From Bradyrhizobium sp. LLZ17 (lineage in GTDB: Bacteria; Pseudomonadota; Alphaproteobacteria; Rhizobiales; Xanthobacteraceae), in the NCBI RefSeq assembly GCF_041200145.1, contig NZ_CP165734.1, positions 3,596,001 to 3,660,000 on the forward strand: a stretch of 64,000 bases of DNA. The letters are read 5' to 3'. Shown one piece after another: positions 39,437 through 49,314 of the stretch. The notes beneath the pieces were generated by a model. It did no database searches and was not told the origin of the DNA. It saw only the letters and a program-made list of their open reading frames with translations. How positions within the stretch are numbered: position 1 is the first letter of the stretch; every line of letters starts with the position of its first letter. Made by a program: the position numbers and the translations under genes.

Positions 39437-39896
39437 GGCCCAGGGCTCCGATGATCGCCGTCAATGCATCCATATCGCCGCATTCCAGCGCGACCTTCAC
39501 GCCGTTCGGCAGCGACGCGCTCACTTTGGCCGGAGAACAAAAAGCTGTAGTCCCCTTGGGTTCCGACACCCGCACTTCATCGCAAGCCGCCGGCAAACCC
39601 ACCATCGCCACGCTGCTCCCCCGCGACAGGGCGCGATCGGATGCGGAAGCCCCCTCAAGTTGAACCGGGATGAACGCCGATGGGGAAGACCGCGGGAGAG
39701 ACCTGGTCGCGGTGTGCTTCTTGATCCATTTCCGAAGCAGGTTCGCGTTGACCCCGTGTTCGAGCGCAAGTCTCGATACCGAAACGCCAGGCTCAAGACA
39801 ACTCGCGACAAGACGCTCCTTCGATGCTGCCTCGTAGCGCCGGCGACCGCTCCGACCAACAAGCCTGACCTGCAGTTTCTGATCATCGTCTGCCAT
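39417..39896 (-). CDS. tnpA: IS66-family accessory protein TnpA (element 2)
   Basis: The protein is about 159 residues from ATG 39896 (MADDDQKLQVRLVGRSGRRR). The helix-turn-helix includes RYEAASKERLVASC and LLRKWIKKH (about residues 20-62). An 11-bp-stem hairpin lies immediately upstream (39901-39928), the same arrangement as element 1. The frame is intact. An upstream extension to 39953 runs through the hairpin and is not favoured. Confidence 0.88.
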   Translation of the reverse strand: MADDDQKLQVRLVGRSGRRRYEAASKERLVASCLEPGVSVSRLALEHGVNANLLRKWIKKHTATRSLPRSSPSAFIPVQLEGASASDRALSRGSSVAMVGLPAACDEVRVSEPKGTTAFCSPAKVSASLPNGVKVALECGDMDALTAIIGALGHVQTGR

Positions 39897-39900
39897 CACA

Positions 39901-39928
39901 AGGTGTCCACCTAATTTGGTGGACACCT
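39901..39928 (-). promoter_or_regulatory. Hairpin just upstream of IS66 element 2 tnpA
   Basis: AGGTGTCCACC (39901-39911) pairs perfectly with GGTGGACACCT (39918-39928) around TAATTT. The equivalent hairpin of element 1 is at 921-948. It sits where the tnpA Shine-Dalgarno should be. Confidence 0.65.
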
Positions 39929-40146
39929 CATGCATCAGAGCACTCAAAAGCAAAAGGTGCAGGGAAATTCGCGCTTACCATCAAACAATTGGCACGATAC
40001 TGTGCCCAGCACATGCGCGAGACATGCAGGATGATGGGAATGCCGGCAGCTTATCGGGGATCGTGTGCATTTCGCGAACGCTGAGGTTCAACTCTGAGAT
40101 CTAATTGTTGACATCGGCGATAGTCGCGAGGCGTGCACGAAGGGTG

Positions 40147-41490
40147 CTATATCTCCCGAGCTGCCTCCTCGGCCGCAGCAATTGTCGCGTCTACCACGGC
40201 ATCGTCGTGCTCGGAGGACATCAACCATGTTCCTCTTTCAAGAGCTCTCACCCCGCGCCGGAGCAGCGCCGTCGTGAAGGCAACATAGCGTTTCTTGTTC
40301 GCCTTCGTCGCCTCACGATAGTCCCGAGGCGGCTCCGACATGTCGAGAGCCAGATTAAACATCTGCGGCAGGCCTGATACCACCGACGGCACATTAGCAG
40401 CCTGAAGCGCCTGCCGCAGTCCCTCCATGAGCCTTCGTCCCCGCCGCTCCATCGCTTCATAAACGCCGGGGTCGGCGAGTTCGTTCAGCGTGGCGACTAC
40501 AGCCGCCATCGCGATTGGGTTCGCATTGTAAGTGCCGCCTTGGATGACGCCGCGTGCAAAATGGTCGAGGATTTCGGCACGACCAGCCACAGCGGCGACT
40601 GGGAAGCCACTCGCGACCGCCTTGCCAAAAATCGCTATGTCCGGGGTCACGCCGAAGCGAGATTGCGCTCCGCCGGCGGCGACCCGGAATCCCGTGACAA
40701 CTTCGTCGAAGATGAGCAGCGTGCCGTTCTTGATGCAGGACTCTCGGACCCCCTCGAGATAGCCGGGCACGGGCAAGATGCCGCCCGAGTTGCACATTAC
40801 CGGCTCCATTAGCACGAGCGCTACATCACCCGCCGCGAGACGCCGCTCAACCAGAGCTAAATCGTTCCACGGCAGCACAACCGTATGTTCTCCCGCCTCC
40901 GGATCTTGTCCACGGCTCCGTCCAACGCGGGTCGGCGCCTCGCGTGGGCCTACCTGGTCTAGCGGGGGCGCATTCGACCAAAGAATGTTGTCGCACCAGC
41001 CATGGTAGTGGCCTTCGAATTTGATGATGAAGCTGCGACCGGTAACGGCGCGAGCGAGGCGGATCGCAGCCTGCACTGCCTCCGTCCCTGATGAGGTAAA
41101 GCGCACGCGCGCGGCACACGGCACCATCCTACAGAAGAGTTCGCCTGCCTCGATCTCAGCGTCCGTCTGCCCCGCGTAGAGAATGCCCCGTTCGAGCTGT
41201 TCCGCGACCGCGGCCTTCACCGATGGCGGCGAGTGGCCGAGGATCATTGGCCCCAAACCGAGATAGTAGTCGATGAGCCGATTACCGTCGGCGTCAATCA
41301 AGTAAGGGCCTTCTCCCCGCTCGATCACAAGCGGCGTTGGCGAGCCACCAGCACGGAAGCTACTGTGAACGCCCTCGGGCGTCCAACGCGCCGCTTCCGC
41401 CATTCTGCGTTTTGATTCATCGAATTCGAGCGGCGCCCGTCCCGAAATATCTTCCAATCGACGTGCCAAATCTCCGCGATTAGCCATCAC
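40147..41490 (-). CDS. Class III aminotransferase, glutamate-1-semialdehyde aminomutase-like
   Basis: The protein has 447 residues and is a PLP-dependent fold-type I enzyme. FTSSGTEAVQAAIRLARA (about residues 131-148) binds the PLP phosphate, FEGHYHGW is the aromatic stacking region, LIFDEVVTGFR (about residues 256-266) holds the Asp that contacts the pyridine nitrogen, and the Schiff-base Lys is in FGKAVASGFPVAA (about residue 289). It resembles HemL-like aminotransferases found in catabolic clusters, and heme synthesis is unlikely to be its role in this context. It stands alone between IS66 element 2 and the repeats at 41532. Confidence 0.88.
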   Translation of the reverse strand: MMANRGDLARRLEDISGRAPLEFDESKRRMAEAARWTPEGVHSSFRAGGSPTPLVIERGEGPYLIDADGNRLIDYYLGLGPMILGHSPPSVKAAVAEQLERGILYAGQTDAEIEAGELFCRMVPCAARVRFTSSGTEAVQAAIRLARAVTGRSFIIKFEGHYHGWCDNILWSNAPPLDQVGPREAPTRVGRSRGQDPEAGEHTVVLPWNDLALVERRLAAGDVALVLMEPVMCNSGGILPVPGYLEGVRESCIKNGTLLIFDEVVTGFRVAAGGAQSRFGVTPDIAIFGKAVASGFPVAAVAGRAEILDHFARGVIQGGTYNANPIAMAAVVATLNELADPGVYEAMERRGRRLMEGLRQALQAANVPSVVSGLPQMFNLALDMSEPPRDYREATKANKKRYVAFTTALLRRGVRALERGTWLMSSEHDDAVVDATIAAAEEAAREI

Positions 41491-41531
41491 CGCCTCCCAT
41501 TCCGGTCTGTGCCATGTGCCGGAAAGGCCTT

Positions 41532-41591
41532 AGAGCGCCAGTGCGGCTACACTTGGACAGCAGAGCGCCAGTGCGGCTACACTTCGACAGC
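41532..41591. repeat. Two 30-bp tandem direct repeats
   Basis: The units at 41532-41561 and 41562-41591 begin AGAGCGCCAGTGCGGCTAC and differ at one base (TTGGACAGC versus TTCGACAGC). They lie about 45 bp upstream of the aminotransferase start and could be operator copies or the end of a lost mobile element. Confidence 0.9.
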
Positions 41592-41772
41592 TAGCCGCGT
41601 CATGCCCTACTGCATTCGCCAGTCCGATGGCACACGGCAAACGCGCCGGCCGCTGCGCCGATCTACAAGGCGGCATGCACCGAAACAAGGTAAATGGTAT
41701 TCAAGAAGAATTTCGGCGATATTTTACTATTTCAAGCTTAAATTCTGCTTAAAACGGGGAAATGAGATGTTT

Positions 41773-41808
41773 TTCACGCAGGGTAGCCAAAATGGGGGCC
41801 TGCGTGAA
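41773..41808. other. Hairpin of unknown role
   Basis: TTCACGCAGG (41773-41782) pairs with CCTGCGTGAA (41799-41808) across a 16-nt loop and is preceded by a short T run. No gene ends close by on the minus strand (the M20 gene ends at 42279), so a terminator role is uncertain. Confidence 0.45.
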
Positions 41809-42278
41809 GATAGACGATTGCAGATGCGCCGCGTGTTCGTCGTCAATTGGCGTCACGCGCTTCCTTCGATCGCATCGTCCCTTCCAGAACCCGGGACAAT
41901 CATGCGCGCGATCCTGCGGAAACCACATTCAGCTTCTAAGCCCTCAAGCCGCTATTCGCTCGGAGATTTTCACCGACGAAAGCCAAGCGGCAACATCAAC
42001 CCGGCGGGTGTTCTCAGGACCGCCTACCATACCATCCAAAGGCAGACTATCAACCCTGTTCAAAGTTGACCGAGCGGCAGGATCTTACGAAGCAAAGCGT
42101 CAAAAGAACAAGCCAGCGGAAGGCCGATGTAGGTCTAGATCGCACCGGGGGTCCGCAGCGACGCGCGCCGTTTGCGGGACGCGCGCCACATCTATGGTTC
42201 AAGCGCCGATCGAAACTATGCTCGCGAGCATTGTTCCCGAAAACGCCTGCCTTCGCCTTTGGACTTTGCACCTGAGGC

Positions 42279-43472
42279 TCAGGGCGTCCTTGCTAGCTGT
42301 AGTGCGAGCGCACACGCCCGGTCGTACTCGTCAAGATTGATCCATTCGTCAACCGTGTGCACTTCGTTCTGCCCCGCGCCGAACGTTACGGTCGGAACAC
42401 CATGGCGGACAATCCAGTTCGCATCGAGCCCACCATTCGCGGACCGGATGTTCGGCGTTCCCCCGATGGCGGACACGGCCTCGATCGCGCGTTTGACTAC
42501 CGGCAGGCTGTCCTTCATCCGGAACGGATAATAGTCGGTCTCTGCCTTGAACTTGACCCGTCCTGTCTTGCCGTCGCTGTTCTTGACGCGCTTCGCGGCT
42601 TTCTCGAACGCCGTCTTGTACGCGTTGGTGATCGCCCTGGCGAACTTCGCATCATGGCTGCGGCATTCTCCGCGCACATGCACGTAATCGGTGACGACAT
42701 TGCTCGCTTCTCCGGCTGGGCGGCCGTCGCCGCCGGTAACGGGACCGACATTGCTCGTACCCTGCCGCTTGCCTTTCACCACCTTGCCGAACCAGCCGCC
42801 TGCCTTCACGTCGGCAAGAGCAAGCGCCAGGACCATGGTCGAACTGATCCCGCGCTCCGGCGCAACGCCAGCGTGCGAGGCGCGGCCAAAAATCTCGACC
42901 TGCCAGCGATCCGCGCCGACGGCGCCGATGCTCACGTTTGAAGCGGGGCCGCCGTCGTAGTTGAAGGCCATGACCGGCGAGCCGAGGTCCTCCGTTTTGA
43001 CATGGCGCGCACCCCACAAGCCGCTCTCCTCCCTCACGGAGAACAGGATCGTGATCGGTGGATGATCGAGCTTCTGCCTCTTAAGCTCGGCCGCCAGCGT
43101 CACGAGAACGCCGCAGCCGCAGCGGTTGTCGCCGCCGAGCGCGGTCTTCGCCGCGTTGACGATCTTGCGCCCCGAGAGCTTCGGCTTCGCGCCGGCGCAC
43201 AGCGGCACGGTATCCATGTGGGTCATGAACATGATCCGCGGATGGTTGTGCATCGCGCCGCGGCCGGGCAAATCGACAATGAGGTTGCCGGTCTCGGTCG
43301 GCACTGGAATGCGTGTGTTGGCGTCGTCGAGACGGATCGCGCCTGCCGGCACCCCGCTCTCCCGAAGCGCGGCAGCGAGCTCGCGCCCGATCGCTGCCTC
43401 CTTTCCGGTCACGCCTTCGATGGCGAGGAAGCGCATGAGGCGGTCCTTGGCAGCTTGAGTGTCGATAGGCAT
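42279..43472 (-). CDS. M20-family metallopeptidase (PepT-like)
   Basis: The protein has 397 residues. The start is ATG 43472 behind GAGGAG; the longer frame adds no family sequence. Metal ligands of the M20 family are visible: FMTHMDTVP (His85, Asp87), GGDNRCG (Asp115), the catalytic Glu pair REESGLWG (about residues 148-149), the dimerisation domain starting GRASHAGVAPERG, and the C-terminal His in NEVHTVDEW. It resembles peptidase-T-like or M20D aminoacylases that release an amino acid from a dipeptide or N-acyl compound. It is cytoplasmic and monocistronic as seen. Confidence 0.88.
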   Translation of the reverse strand: MPIDTQAAKDRLMRFLAIEGVTGKEAAIGRELAAALRESGVPAGAIRLDDANTRIPVPTETGNLIVDLPGRGAMHNHPRIMFMTHMDTVPLCAGAKPKLSGRKIVNAAKTALGGDNRCGCGVLVTLAAELKRQKLDHPPITILFSVREESGLWGARHVKTEDLGSPVMAFNYDGGPASNVSIGAVGADRWQVEIFGRASHAGVAPERGISSTMVLALALADVKAGGWFGKVVKGKRQGTSNVGPVTGGDGRPAGEASNVVTDYVHVRGECRSHDAKFARAITNAYKTAFEKAAKRVKNSDGKTGRVKFKAETDYYPFRMKDSLPVVKRAIEAVSAIGGTPNIRSANGGLDANWIVRHGVPTVTFGAGQNEVHTVDEWINLDEYDRACALALQLARTP

Positions 43473-44108
43473 GATGTCTCCTCTTTGATTATCGGCGCTC
43501 GCAACCATGCTTCGCTGCACCGTGCTCTGCAAGGCTCGTTAACGCGAACTGCTGAACAATCTGGCACAGCGCGTTCTGCAACTCCTCCGTCGAGCTGCCG
43601 ACGCTCGGACGAAGCGCTTGTCTCGGGCGAGCAACCGCGCGACATGTTTTGCGCCACGACTTCACCTCGTCACGTGCCGGTTGTCACGCGCGATCGCGGC
43701 GATCGACTGTAACCCGCGCGCTTTGAAATGCCGACGGCTTGGCAATCTCACATCGAGAAGGCGGCCTCAAATTCTTGCAGGCCGGCAGCTCGAGCCATGA
43801 ATGCATCCGACGTCAAAATTCGTCGTGGACGAAAGTTCTTCGCAGAAATTGTGTATTCTCTGGCCGTTCTTCGCTGGTTTTGAGCTTTAACTCTCATTAT
43901 GATATTTAATCAAAGAGTGGGAGCCATAGAGATGGTGAGAGCCTCAATAGCACGTGTGAACCGTAGTGCCGCAACGTCCGATCTCCCGACGTAATTCCAA
44001 ACAATTTGGCTAAGCCAACCGTAAGTACACATTTCTGCTCAATAGCCGAGGCATTGGACCCGAGCTCAAGCGCGATGTAGTCTGAACGAACGACGCTTAA
44101 TCGCGGCC
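43473..44108. other. No gene seen
   Basis: This is a 636-bp gap between the M20 gene and the M24 relic. An AT-rich segment near 43890-43915 could hold promoters. No family is recognised. Confidence 0.4.
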
Positions 44109-44620
44109 CGCAGTTGTTTCCCTGCACGGAGTACCTGCGCAGGCTCGATGCGGTTAAATTGGAAGCGGCGCGTCGTGAGATTGATGCTCTAGTTGTGACC
44201 AACCAATCTCATGTCACGTATCTTACGGCGCCACACAGCCCGCTCATTCCTTGTTCGCGAAGGGCTCGTAATATCGATCAAGCAGGAGGAGCCAGTATTC
44301 TTTCTCCGTCGGATGGACGTGGCGGCAGCAATTTACCAGACGTTCTCGCCCGTTAGAAACTTGTCAGCTATTCGATCGGTAAGCCGTCCCATCGTCTACG
44401 TCGTGTGCACGAGGCGGAAGTCGCCGGTTTGGAGGCGGCGCTACTCGCGGACAGGGTGGGAGCAACTGCAGCGACCTCGCTGGAGCGTTCGATAGCGCGA
44501 TCGGCAAATATGGGCTAGAAAAAAGAGAGTTGCTGTGGATTCGCCTTAGGCATTGGACAAAGCCAACTGCTAGCCTGCAAGGGCGGCGAACCGCTGACTA
44601 ATGAACCCCGCAAACTGTTT
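44109..44620 (+). pseudogene. M24-family hydrolase relic
   Basis: This is a decayed homologue of the gene at 62904. Aligned blocks in order are: GPQLFPCTEYLRRLDAVKLE with DALVVTNQSHVTYLT; in another frame TARSFLVREGLVISIKQEEP and VFFLRRMDVAAAIYQTF; then, after a deletion of about 240 codons, SAIGKYGLEKRELLWIRLR and HWTKPTASLQG. The start codon is lost and the catalytic middle is gone. It lies just upstream of, and in the same direction as, the racemase-like gene. Confidence 0.8.
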
Positions 44621-44634
44621 GAGATCTAAATCAC

Positions 44635-45363
44635 ATGTCTTTGCTCAACCCCGCTTCTCTTGGAATCTTAGACCTCGAACGGGGACCTTCGCCGTGGACG
44701 CCACGACCAGGATCCCACATGCGTTCGGATACGTTTAATTTCCCGGTGATCCTAGAAACCGTTCCGGGCGCCTGGTCGGAAATCGTCATTCGTGGCGAAC
44801 CCGCTCTTGAGCCCGCGTTCATCGCAACCGCGCGGCGCTTGGTCGAGCGGGGGGCCGTCGCAATAAGCGCAAACTGTGGCTTCTCAATTCGGCATCAGGC
44901 GGCCGTTGCTACGGCTGTGAATGTCCCTGTAGCGACTTCGAGCTTGCTGTTGTTGCCGATGTTGCTCAACCAGTGGCCGGCTCCGGCCAAAATCGCAGTG
45001 TTAACCTTCGACTCGAAGAATCTTGGGGAAGAACTGCTCGGCATCGACAACCCTGCTGAACGAACCAGGGTCGTGATCGGCGGCATTGAAGGTGGCGAGC
45101 TGTGGCGCAACGAGTTGAAACGCCCCCCCGTGCGGACGGATGTCGAATCCATTGAGAGCGATGTCGCTGCCTGCGTGACTCGGCTCCGCGCCGCGCACCC
45201 GGAGATCGCGGCGCTTCTGTTCGAATGCACAGCGTTCCCGCTGGTCACGCGAGCAATTCGCCGTATCACAAGGTTGCCCATCTACGACGTCGTGAGTCTC
45301 TGTCGGACGATGATTAGCGCCGTCGATGGTGTCACTTTGCCGGAGGCACCCCTGCAAACCTGA
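44635..45363 (+). CDS. Asp/Glu racemase-superfamily protein
   Basis: The protein has 242 residues. It belongs to the Asp/Glu/hydantoin racemase and maleate isomerase superfamily, with the two cysteines expected for the active site: AISANCGFS (Cys81) and LLFECTAFP (Cys198). The N terminus MSLLNPASLGILDLERGPS and the duplicated alpha/beta layout fit. The EutA protein of ectoine utilisation is a member of this superfamily, and an M24 (EutD/DoeA-like) relic ends 15 bp upstream. An ectoine-linked role is therefore possible but not shown. No close downstream gene is recognisable. Confidence 0.78.
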   Translation: MSLLNPASLGILDLERGPSPWTPRPGSHMRSDTFNFPVILETVPGAWSEIVIRGEPALEPAFIATARRLVERGAVAISANCGFSIRHQAAVATAVNVPVATSSLLLLPMLLNQWPAPAKIAVLTFDSKNLGEELLGIDNPAERTRVVIGGIEGGELWRNELKRPPVRTDVESIESDVAACVTRLRAAHPEIAALLFECTAFPLVTRAIRRITRLPIYDVVSLCRTMISAVDGVTLPEAPLQT

Positions 45364-46361
45364 ACGTCTTCGATGCTCGCACTGAGGAGGAAGTGCTCGT
45401 CCTCTTCGTCTACCCAGCTCGCTCATTTGTTGGGATGGATCGTCGCGTAGAGAAGGGGCGAGCGCTCCTAATCAAGAGGTTCCATTGCGCCTCAATGTAG
45501 CCGAAGAAGCCCATCGGAGAGCTTCCTCCGAAAAGGAGCGATTCGCGCGCAAACATTCAGGTCCACCCGGAGAGCAGCTCTGCCTGCCGCACTCAGGGCA
45601 AAACTGACTGCAGAGCGCATCGACCTCGCGCAGCATGAGAGCATCGGCTAAAGATGATCGCTGCCGTCGGCTGGAGCGGCGTCGGTTTTCCGGTCGGACA
45701 TGGCGGCCCCGATTGGAGGACAGTCACTACTACCTTGTTCATGCGCCAACTGGGCTTGAGCCAATGCGAGCTCATCTCTACGTCTGCAGTGTGTTCCCAC
45801 GCACGGGCATTGTCGATCGGAACGCTTTCTCGGGGCAGATTATCGCTGTGCGGCGTCGTAGCGTGGAAGCGGTCCGCGGCTTCTCGGCCGTGTCAAACTG
45901 CGCGACCCGAATAGGAATTTGGTGATCTTCCAGCCGTCCTTCTCGCGCACGAAGCTATTCCCGATCGGACCGGTTCGTGCTTGCCTCGTATCGCTGAGGA
46001 CTGGACGGTGATGCCGGGCCGGTCCAGCTCTATGACCAGTCCGGTGACGCCCTGCTACTTGCGCGCGGCCTGGCCAGTCTCGATAGACAGAACGCACGGT
46101 CGGCAATAGCGGCGTTGCTGATGCAGATTTCGGATGCTGAAGGCGCTGAGACGCATGGAGACTGATGGCGTTGAGAAAACGCGATTGGAGCACCAAGGCG
46201 CCCTCCATTCCGGAGAGCAATATCTTATTCGCGTCCTCACTGAGGAGGTTGGGGGTAGAATCCATCTCGGGCGTAGCTCGGGTCATTTGGACGAGGTCGG
46301 CCGTCGGATGGCAGTGCGGAAGGCGCTTTTGACCCTTGGCACACACATCAATTCGTTTCGA
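45364..46361. other. 1-kb stretch with only gene debris
   Basis: No intact gene is seen. On the minus strand at about 45915-45985 a short piece, NSFVREKDGWKITKFLFGS, resembles the C-terminal end of an NTF2/SnoaL-like protein but has no clear upstream part. A plus-strand frame at 45654-45914 matches nothing I recognise. Confidence 0.4.
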
Positions 46362-46383
46362 TGTCATTCGGCCTGCAATATTG
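46362..46383. repeat. Left half of palindrome split by ISL3 copy 2
   Basis: The arm TGTCATTCGGCCTG (46362-46375) is followed by CAATATTG (46376-46383), the 8-bp target duplicate. The right half is at 50655-50676 (CAATATTG then CAGGCCGAATGACA). Removing the element leaves a perfect 36-bp palindrome. Confidence 0.93.
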
Positions 46384-47011
46384 GCTCTGACGCATATTCG
46401 ATGATCGTGTTTGTTTTTAAGGCGCGCCAATCAGCCTAGCCTGAAGGAGATCGAGCTTAGCGCGCCCGTACATCTGCCGCTTAACCAGCTTGAGCTTGGT
46501 GATCTGAGCTTCCACTTGGCCATTGGACCACGGTTGCGTGATAGCCGCGTGCACCGCGCCCTTGTCGTTGGCGATGCCATTCGCGAACGAACCAATGAGG
46601 CTCCGTTTGGATTCATCTATCCAAGGTTCGAGCTCGATCTCGGCCCTCTTTCGGATCATCGCGTGGAAGCGGCCAACGAGAGCGTTGGCATCGGCCAGCA
46701 TAGGGACGCTTTGTTCAATAGCGGCAACCGTGACGGTCTCGGCCTTGGTTAGGTGGTCCCGCTTCATCGTCATCAACTGCGCTATCGTCCGGGCGGCGGG
46801 GACCCTCTGCAATTGTTGGCGGCTGATGGCTGCGGATTCCGATTTATTCCGGCCGGGTATTCCGACTTGAAGCCGGCCACCGTTCCGATTTGAAGCCGGT
46901 GAAACCGGCCGGCATTCCGATTTGAAGCCGGCCGGGGTTTTGGAAGTCGGCGTTTTCGTTTGGGTCAGTCCCTCAGGCATCAAGTCCCTCGTTGATCAAC
47001 GGGGGAAGCGG

Positions 47012-48547
47012 ATGCCGGCCAAGAGAGAACTGACCATGCGACAGATACGACAGATGCTGCGGCTTGCCCGTGATGGGGTGAGCGCCCGGGAGATCGGGCG
47101 CACGCTCGGCGTGGCGCGCAGCACCATTCAGGACAATCTCAAGCGTGCCTCGACTGCCGGGCTGGCGTGGCCTTTGGCGGGCGATCTGACCGACGCCGTT
47201 CTTGAACAACGTCTGTTTGCCCATGCCGGCGTCAGGCGCGGCTTCCGCCGGCGAGCTGAGCCGGATTGGGCCTCGCTGGCCTGTGAGCTGAAGCGGCCTG
47301 GCGTCAATCTGATGGTGCTGTGGGAGGAGTACCGGGCGGTCCACCCGGAAGGATATGGCTACAGCCGGTTCTGCGATTTATTCCGGGAGTTCGAGCGGCG
47401 GCTGTCGCCGACGATGCGGCAGGACCATCCGGCCGGCGACAAGGTCTTTGTCGATTACTCCGGCAAGAAGATCATGATCGTCGATCGTGCAACCGGGGTC
47501 GTGCGTGAAGCGGAGATCTTCGTCGCCGTGCTTGGCGCCTCCAATTACACCTACGCCGAGGCGAGCTGGACGCAGACACTGGCGGACTGGATCGAGGCCC
47601 ATGTCCGCATGTTCCGGTTTTTTGGCGGGGTGCCGCGGCTTGTCGTCCCTGACAATCTGAAGTCGGGCGTGCACCGGGCCTCATTCTACGACCCTGAAAT
47701 CAATCGCAGCTACGGGATGATGGCGTCCCATTACGGCGTGGGCATCCTTCCGGCACGGCCAAGAAAGCCCCGGGATAAGGCAAAAGTGGAGGCTGGAGTG
47801 CGTTTTGCCCAGACCTATATCCTCGGGCGACTTCGCCGGCAGACCTTCTTCTCCCTGACCGAGGCGAACGCGGCAATCGCCGCCGCGCTGGAGCGCATCA
47901 ACGCGCACGTCATGCGCCGGATTGGCGTCAGCCGCCGACAATTGTTCGAGACCGTCGAGAGGCCTGTCCTGGCGCCGTTGCCGGATGCCGACTATCAGGT
48001 CGCGGAATGGCTCTTGGCCCGCGTCTCGCTCGATTATCACGTCGAGGTCGACGGCTTCTTCTACTCAGTTCCACACGGCCTGATCCGGGAGCAGGTCGAC
48101 GTTCGCGCCACCACCCGGACCATCGAGTTGTTCCATCGGGGTTTGCGTGTTGCGGCTCACCAGCGCCGTTATGGTGGCCGCCGGCACGGCACCGACCCCG
48201 ATCACATGCCCAGTGCGCATCGGCGTTATGCCGAGTGGACTCCCGATCGATTCCGGCGTTGGGGGCGGTCAATCGGGCCCAACACCGAGGGGCTCGTCCT
48301 CGCCATCCTGGCCAATCGGCCTCATCCCGAACAGGGATTCCGGACCTGCCTGGGCGTGCTTCGGCTGTTCAAGGATATTGATCCCGAACGCGCCGAGCTG
48401 ATCGCGGCCCGCGCGGTCGCAGTCCGCGCGCTGACCTACAAGAGCATCGCCTCCATCATCGCCAACAAGCTCGAACGCGGTTCTCACGACACCGAGGACG
48501 CGGTCATCGAACATCCCAATCTGCGCGGCCCCGGTTACTTCCATTGA
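47012..48547 (+). CDS. istA: IS21-family transposase IstA (element 2)
   Basis: The protein is about 511 residues from ATG 47012 (MPAKRELTMRQIRQMLRLAR) behind GGGGGAAG. The helix-turn-helix is GVSAREIGRTLGVARSTIQ (about residues 22-40). The DDE core has VFVDYSGKKIMIVDR with the first Asp (about residue 148), VVPDNLKSGVHRAS with the second (about residue 218), and KPRDKAKVEAGVRFAQ with the Glu. The C-terminal Mu-like beta domain follows. It is the same family as IstA of element 1 but clearly diverged. It is intact, with istB 14 bp downstream. Confidence 0.93.
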   Translation: MPAKRELTMRQIRQMLRLARDGVSAREIGRTLGVARSTIQDNLKRASTAGLAWPLAGDLTDAVLEQRLFAHAGVRRGFRRRAEPDWASLACELKRPGVNLMVLWEEYRAVHPEGYGYSRFCDLFREFERRLSPTMRQDHPAGDKVFVDYSGKKIMIVDRATGVVREAEIFVAVLGASNYTYAEASWTQTLADWIEAHVRMFRFFGGVPRLVVPDNLKSGVHRASFYDPEINRSYGMMASHYGVGILPARPRKPRDKAKVEAGVRFAQTYILGRLRRQTFFSLTEANAAIAAALERINAHVMRRIGVSRRQLFETVERPVLAPLPDADYQVAEWLLARVSLDYHVEVDGFFYSVPHGLIREQVDVRATTRTIELFHRGLRVAAHQRRYGGRRHGTDPDHMPSAHRRYAEWTPDRFRRWGRSIGPNTEGLVLAILANRPHPEQGFRTCLGVLRLFKDIDPERAELIAARAVAVRALTYKSIASIIANKLERGSHDTEDAVIEHPNLRGPGYFH

Positions 48548-48561
48548 AAGGATTATCCAGC

Positions 48562-49314
48562 ATGCTCACCCATCCCACCCTCGACCTGCTGCATAGCCTC
48601 GGTCTCCACGGTATGGCCAAAGGCTTCAAGGACCTCGATGCCCAGTCCGAAGCGCGCAGCCTCGAACACGCTGAATGGCTGGCGTTGCTCCTCGAACACG
48701 AGAAAACGCTGCGCCAGCAAAAGCGGTTCGAAACCAGAGCTCGAGCCGCCAAGCTGCGCCATGCCGCCTGCGTCGAGGATGTCGATTACCGCGCTATCCG
48801 CGGCCTCGACCGCGCGCTCTTTCTAAAACTCGCCGCCGGCGACTGGATCCGGGCACGACATAATCTCCTTGTTACCGGGCCGTGCGGCGTCGGCAAGAGC
48901 TGGCTCGCTTGCGCCCTTGGCAACAAGGCTTGCCGAGACGACTTCTCAGTTGCCTACCATCGTGTACCGCGTCTCTTCGCCGCGCTCGCACTCGGCCGCG
49001 CCGATGGCCGTTACACCAAGATGCTGCGCGCTATCGCACGACTCGATCTGCTGATCCTGGACGACTGGGGACCAGAACCTCTCGACGCCGATCAACGCCG
49101 TGATTTGCTCGAAATCGTCGAGGATCGCTACGAATCCCGCTCGATTATCGTCACCAGCCAGCTGCCCGTCGATCGCTGGTACGAAATCATCGGAAACCCC
49201 ACCATCGCCGACGCGATCCTCGATCGCCTCGTCCACAATCCCTACCGCATCGAACTCAAAGGAGAGAGCCTCAGAAAGCAGAAGCAAACCGCTCAAGATC
49301 AACCGGTCTCTTGA
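48562..49314 (+). CDS. istB: IS21-family helper ATPase IstB (element 2)
   Basis: This is a 250-residue AAA+ ATPase. The start is ATG 48562 (MLTHPTLDLLHSLGLHGMAK), which supports the TTG start chosen for the homologue at 5583. Walker A is GPCGVGKSWLACA (about residue 106) and Walker B is LLILDDWGPEPLD (about residue 164). VTSQLPVDRWYEIIGNPTIA is family-typical. It assists IstA in target choice. It is intact and ends just before the right-end repeats. Confidence 0.94.
   Translation: MLTHPTLDLLHSLGLHGMAKGFKDLDAQSEARSLEHAEWLALLLEHEKTLRQQKRFETRARAAKLRHAACVEDVDYRAIRGLDRALFLKLAAGDWIRARHNLLVTGPCGVGKSWLACALGNKACRDDFSVAYHRVPRLFAALALGRADGRYTKMLRAIARLDLLILDDWGPEPLDADQRRDLLEIVEDRYESRSIIVTSQLPVDRWYEIIGNPTIADAILDRLVHNPYRIELKGESLRKQKQTAQDQPVS

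Larger units (their letters stand above)
35670..39978 (-). mobile_element. IS66-family element 2, decayed, carrying ISL3 copy 1
   Basis: The tnpA end is GTAAGCGC (complement of 39971-39978). The distal end is placed at about 35670, where the dehydrogenase fragment stops. Subtracting the ISL3 insertion and its duplication leaves about 2.65 kb, close to the 2.70 kb of IS66 element 1, which supports the boundary. tnpA and tnpB look intact, while tnpC has at least three frameshifts. No matching target duplication is seen, so one flank has probably been rearranged. Confidence 0.75.
41491..42278. other. No gene seen; repeats and hairpin
   Basis: This 790-bp stretch contains two 30-bp direct repeats (41532-41591), an AT-rich segment near 41700-41760 and a hairpin at 41773-41808. 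No coding family is recognisable. It is the natural place for the aminotransferase promoter. Confidence 0.4.

Noticed and set aside
39988..40006. Sigma-54-like site TTGGCACGATACTGTGC
   Set aside because: The GG and GC elements are 11 bp apart instead of 10 and the -12 box is poor.
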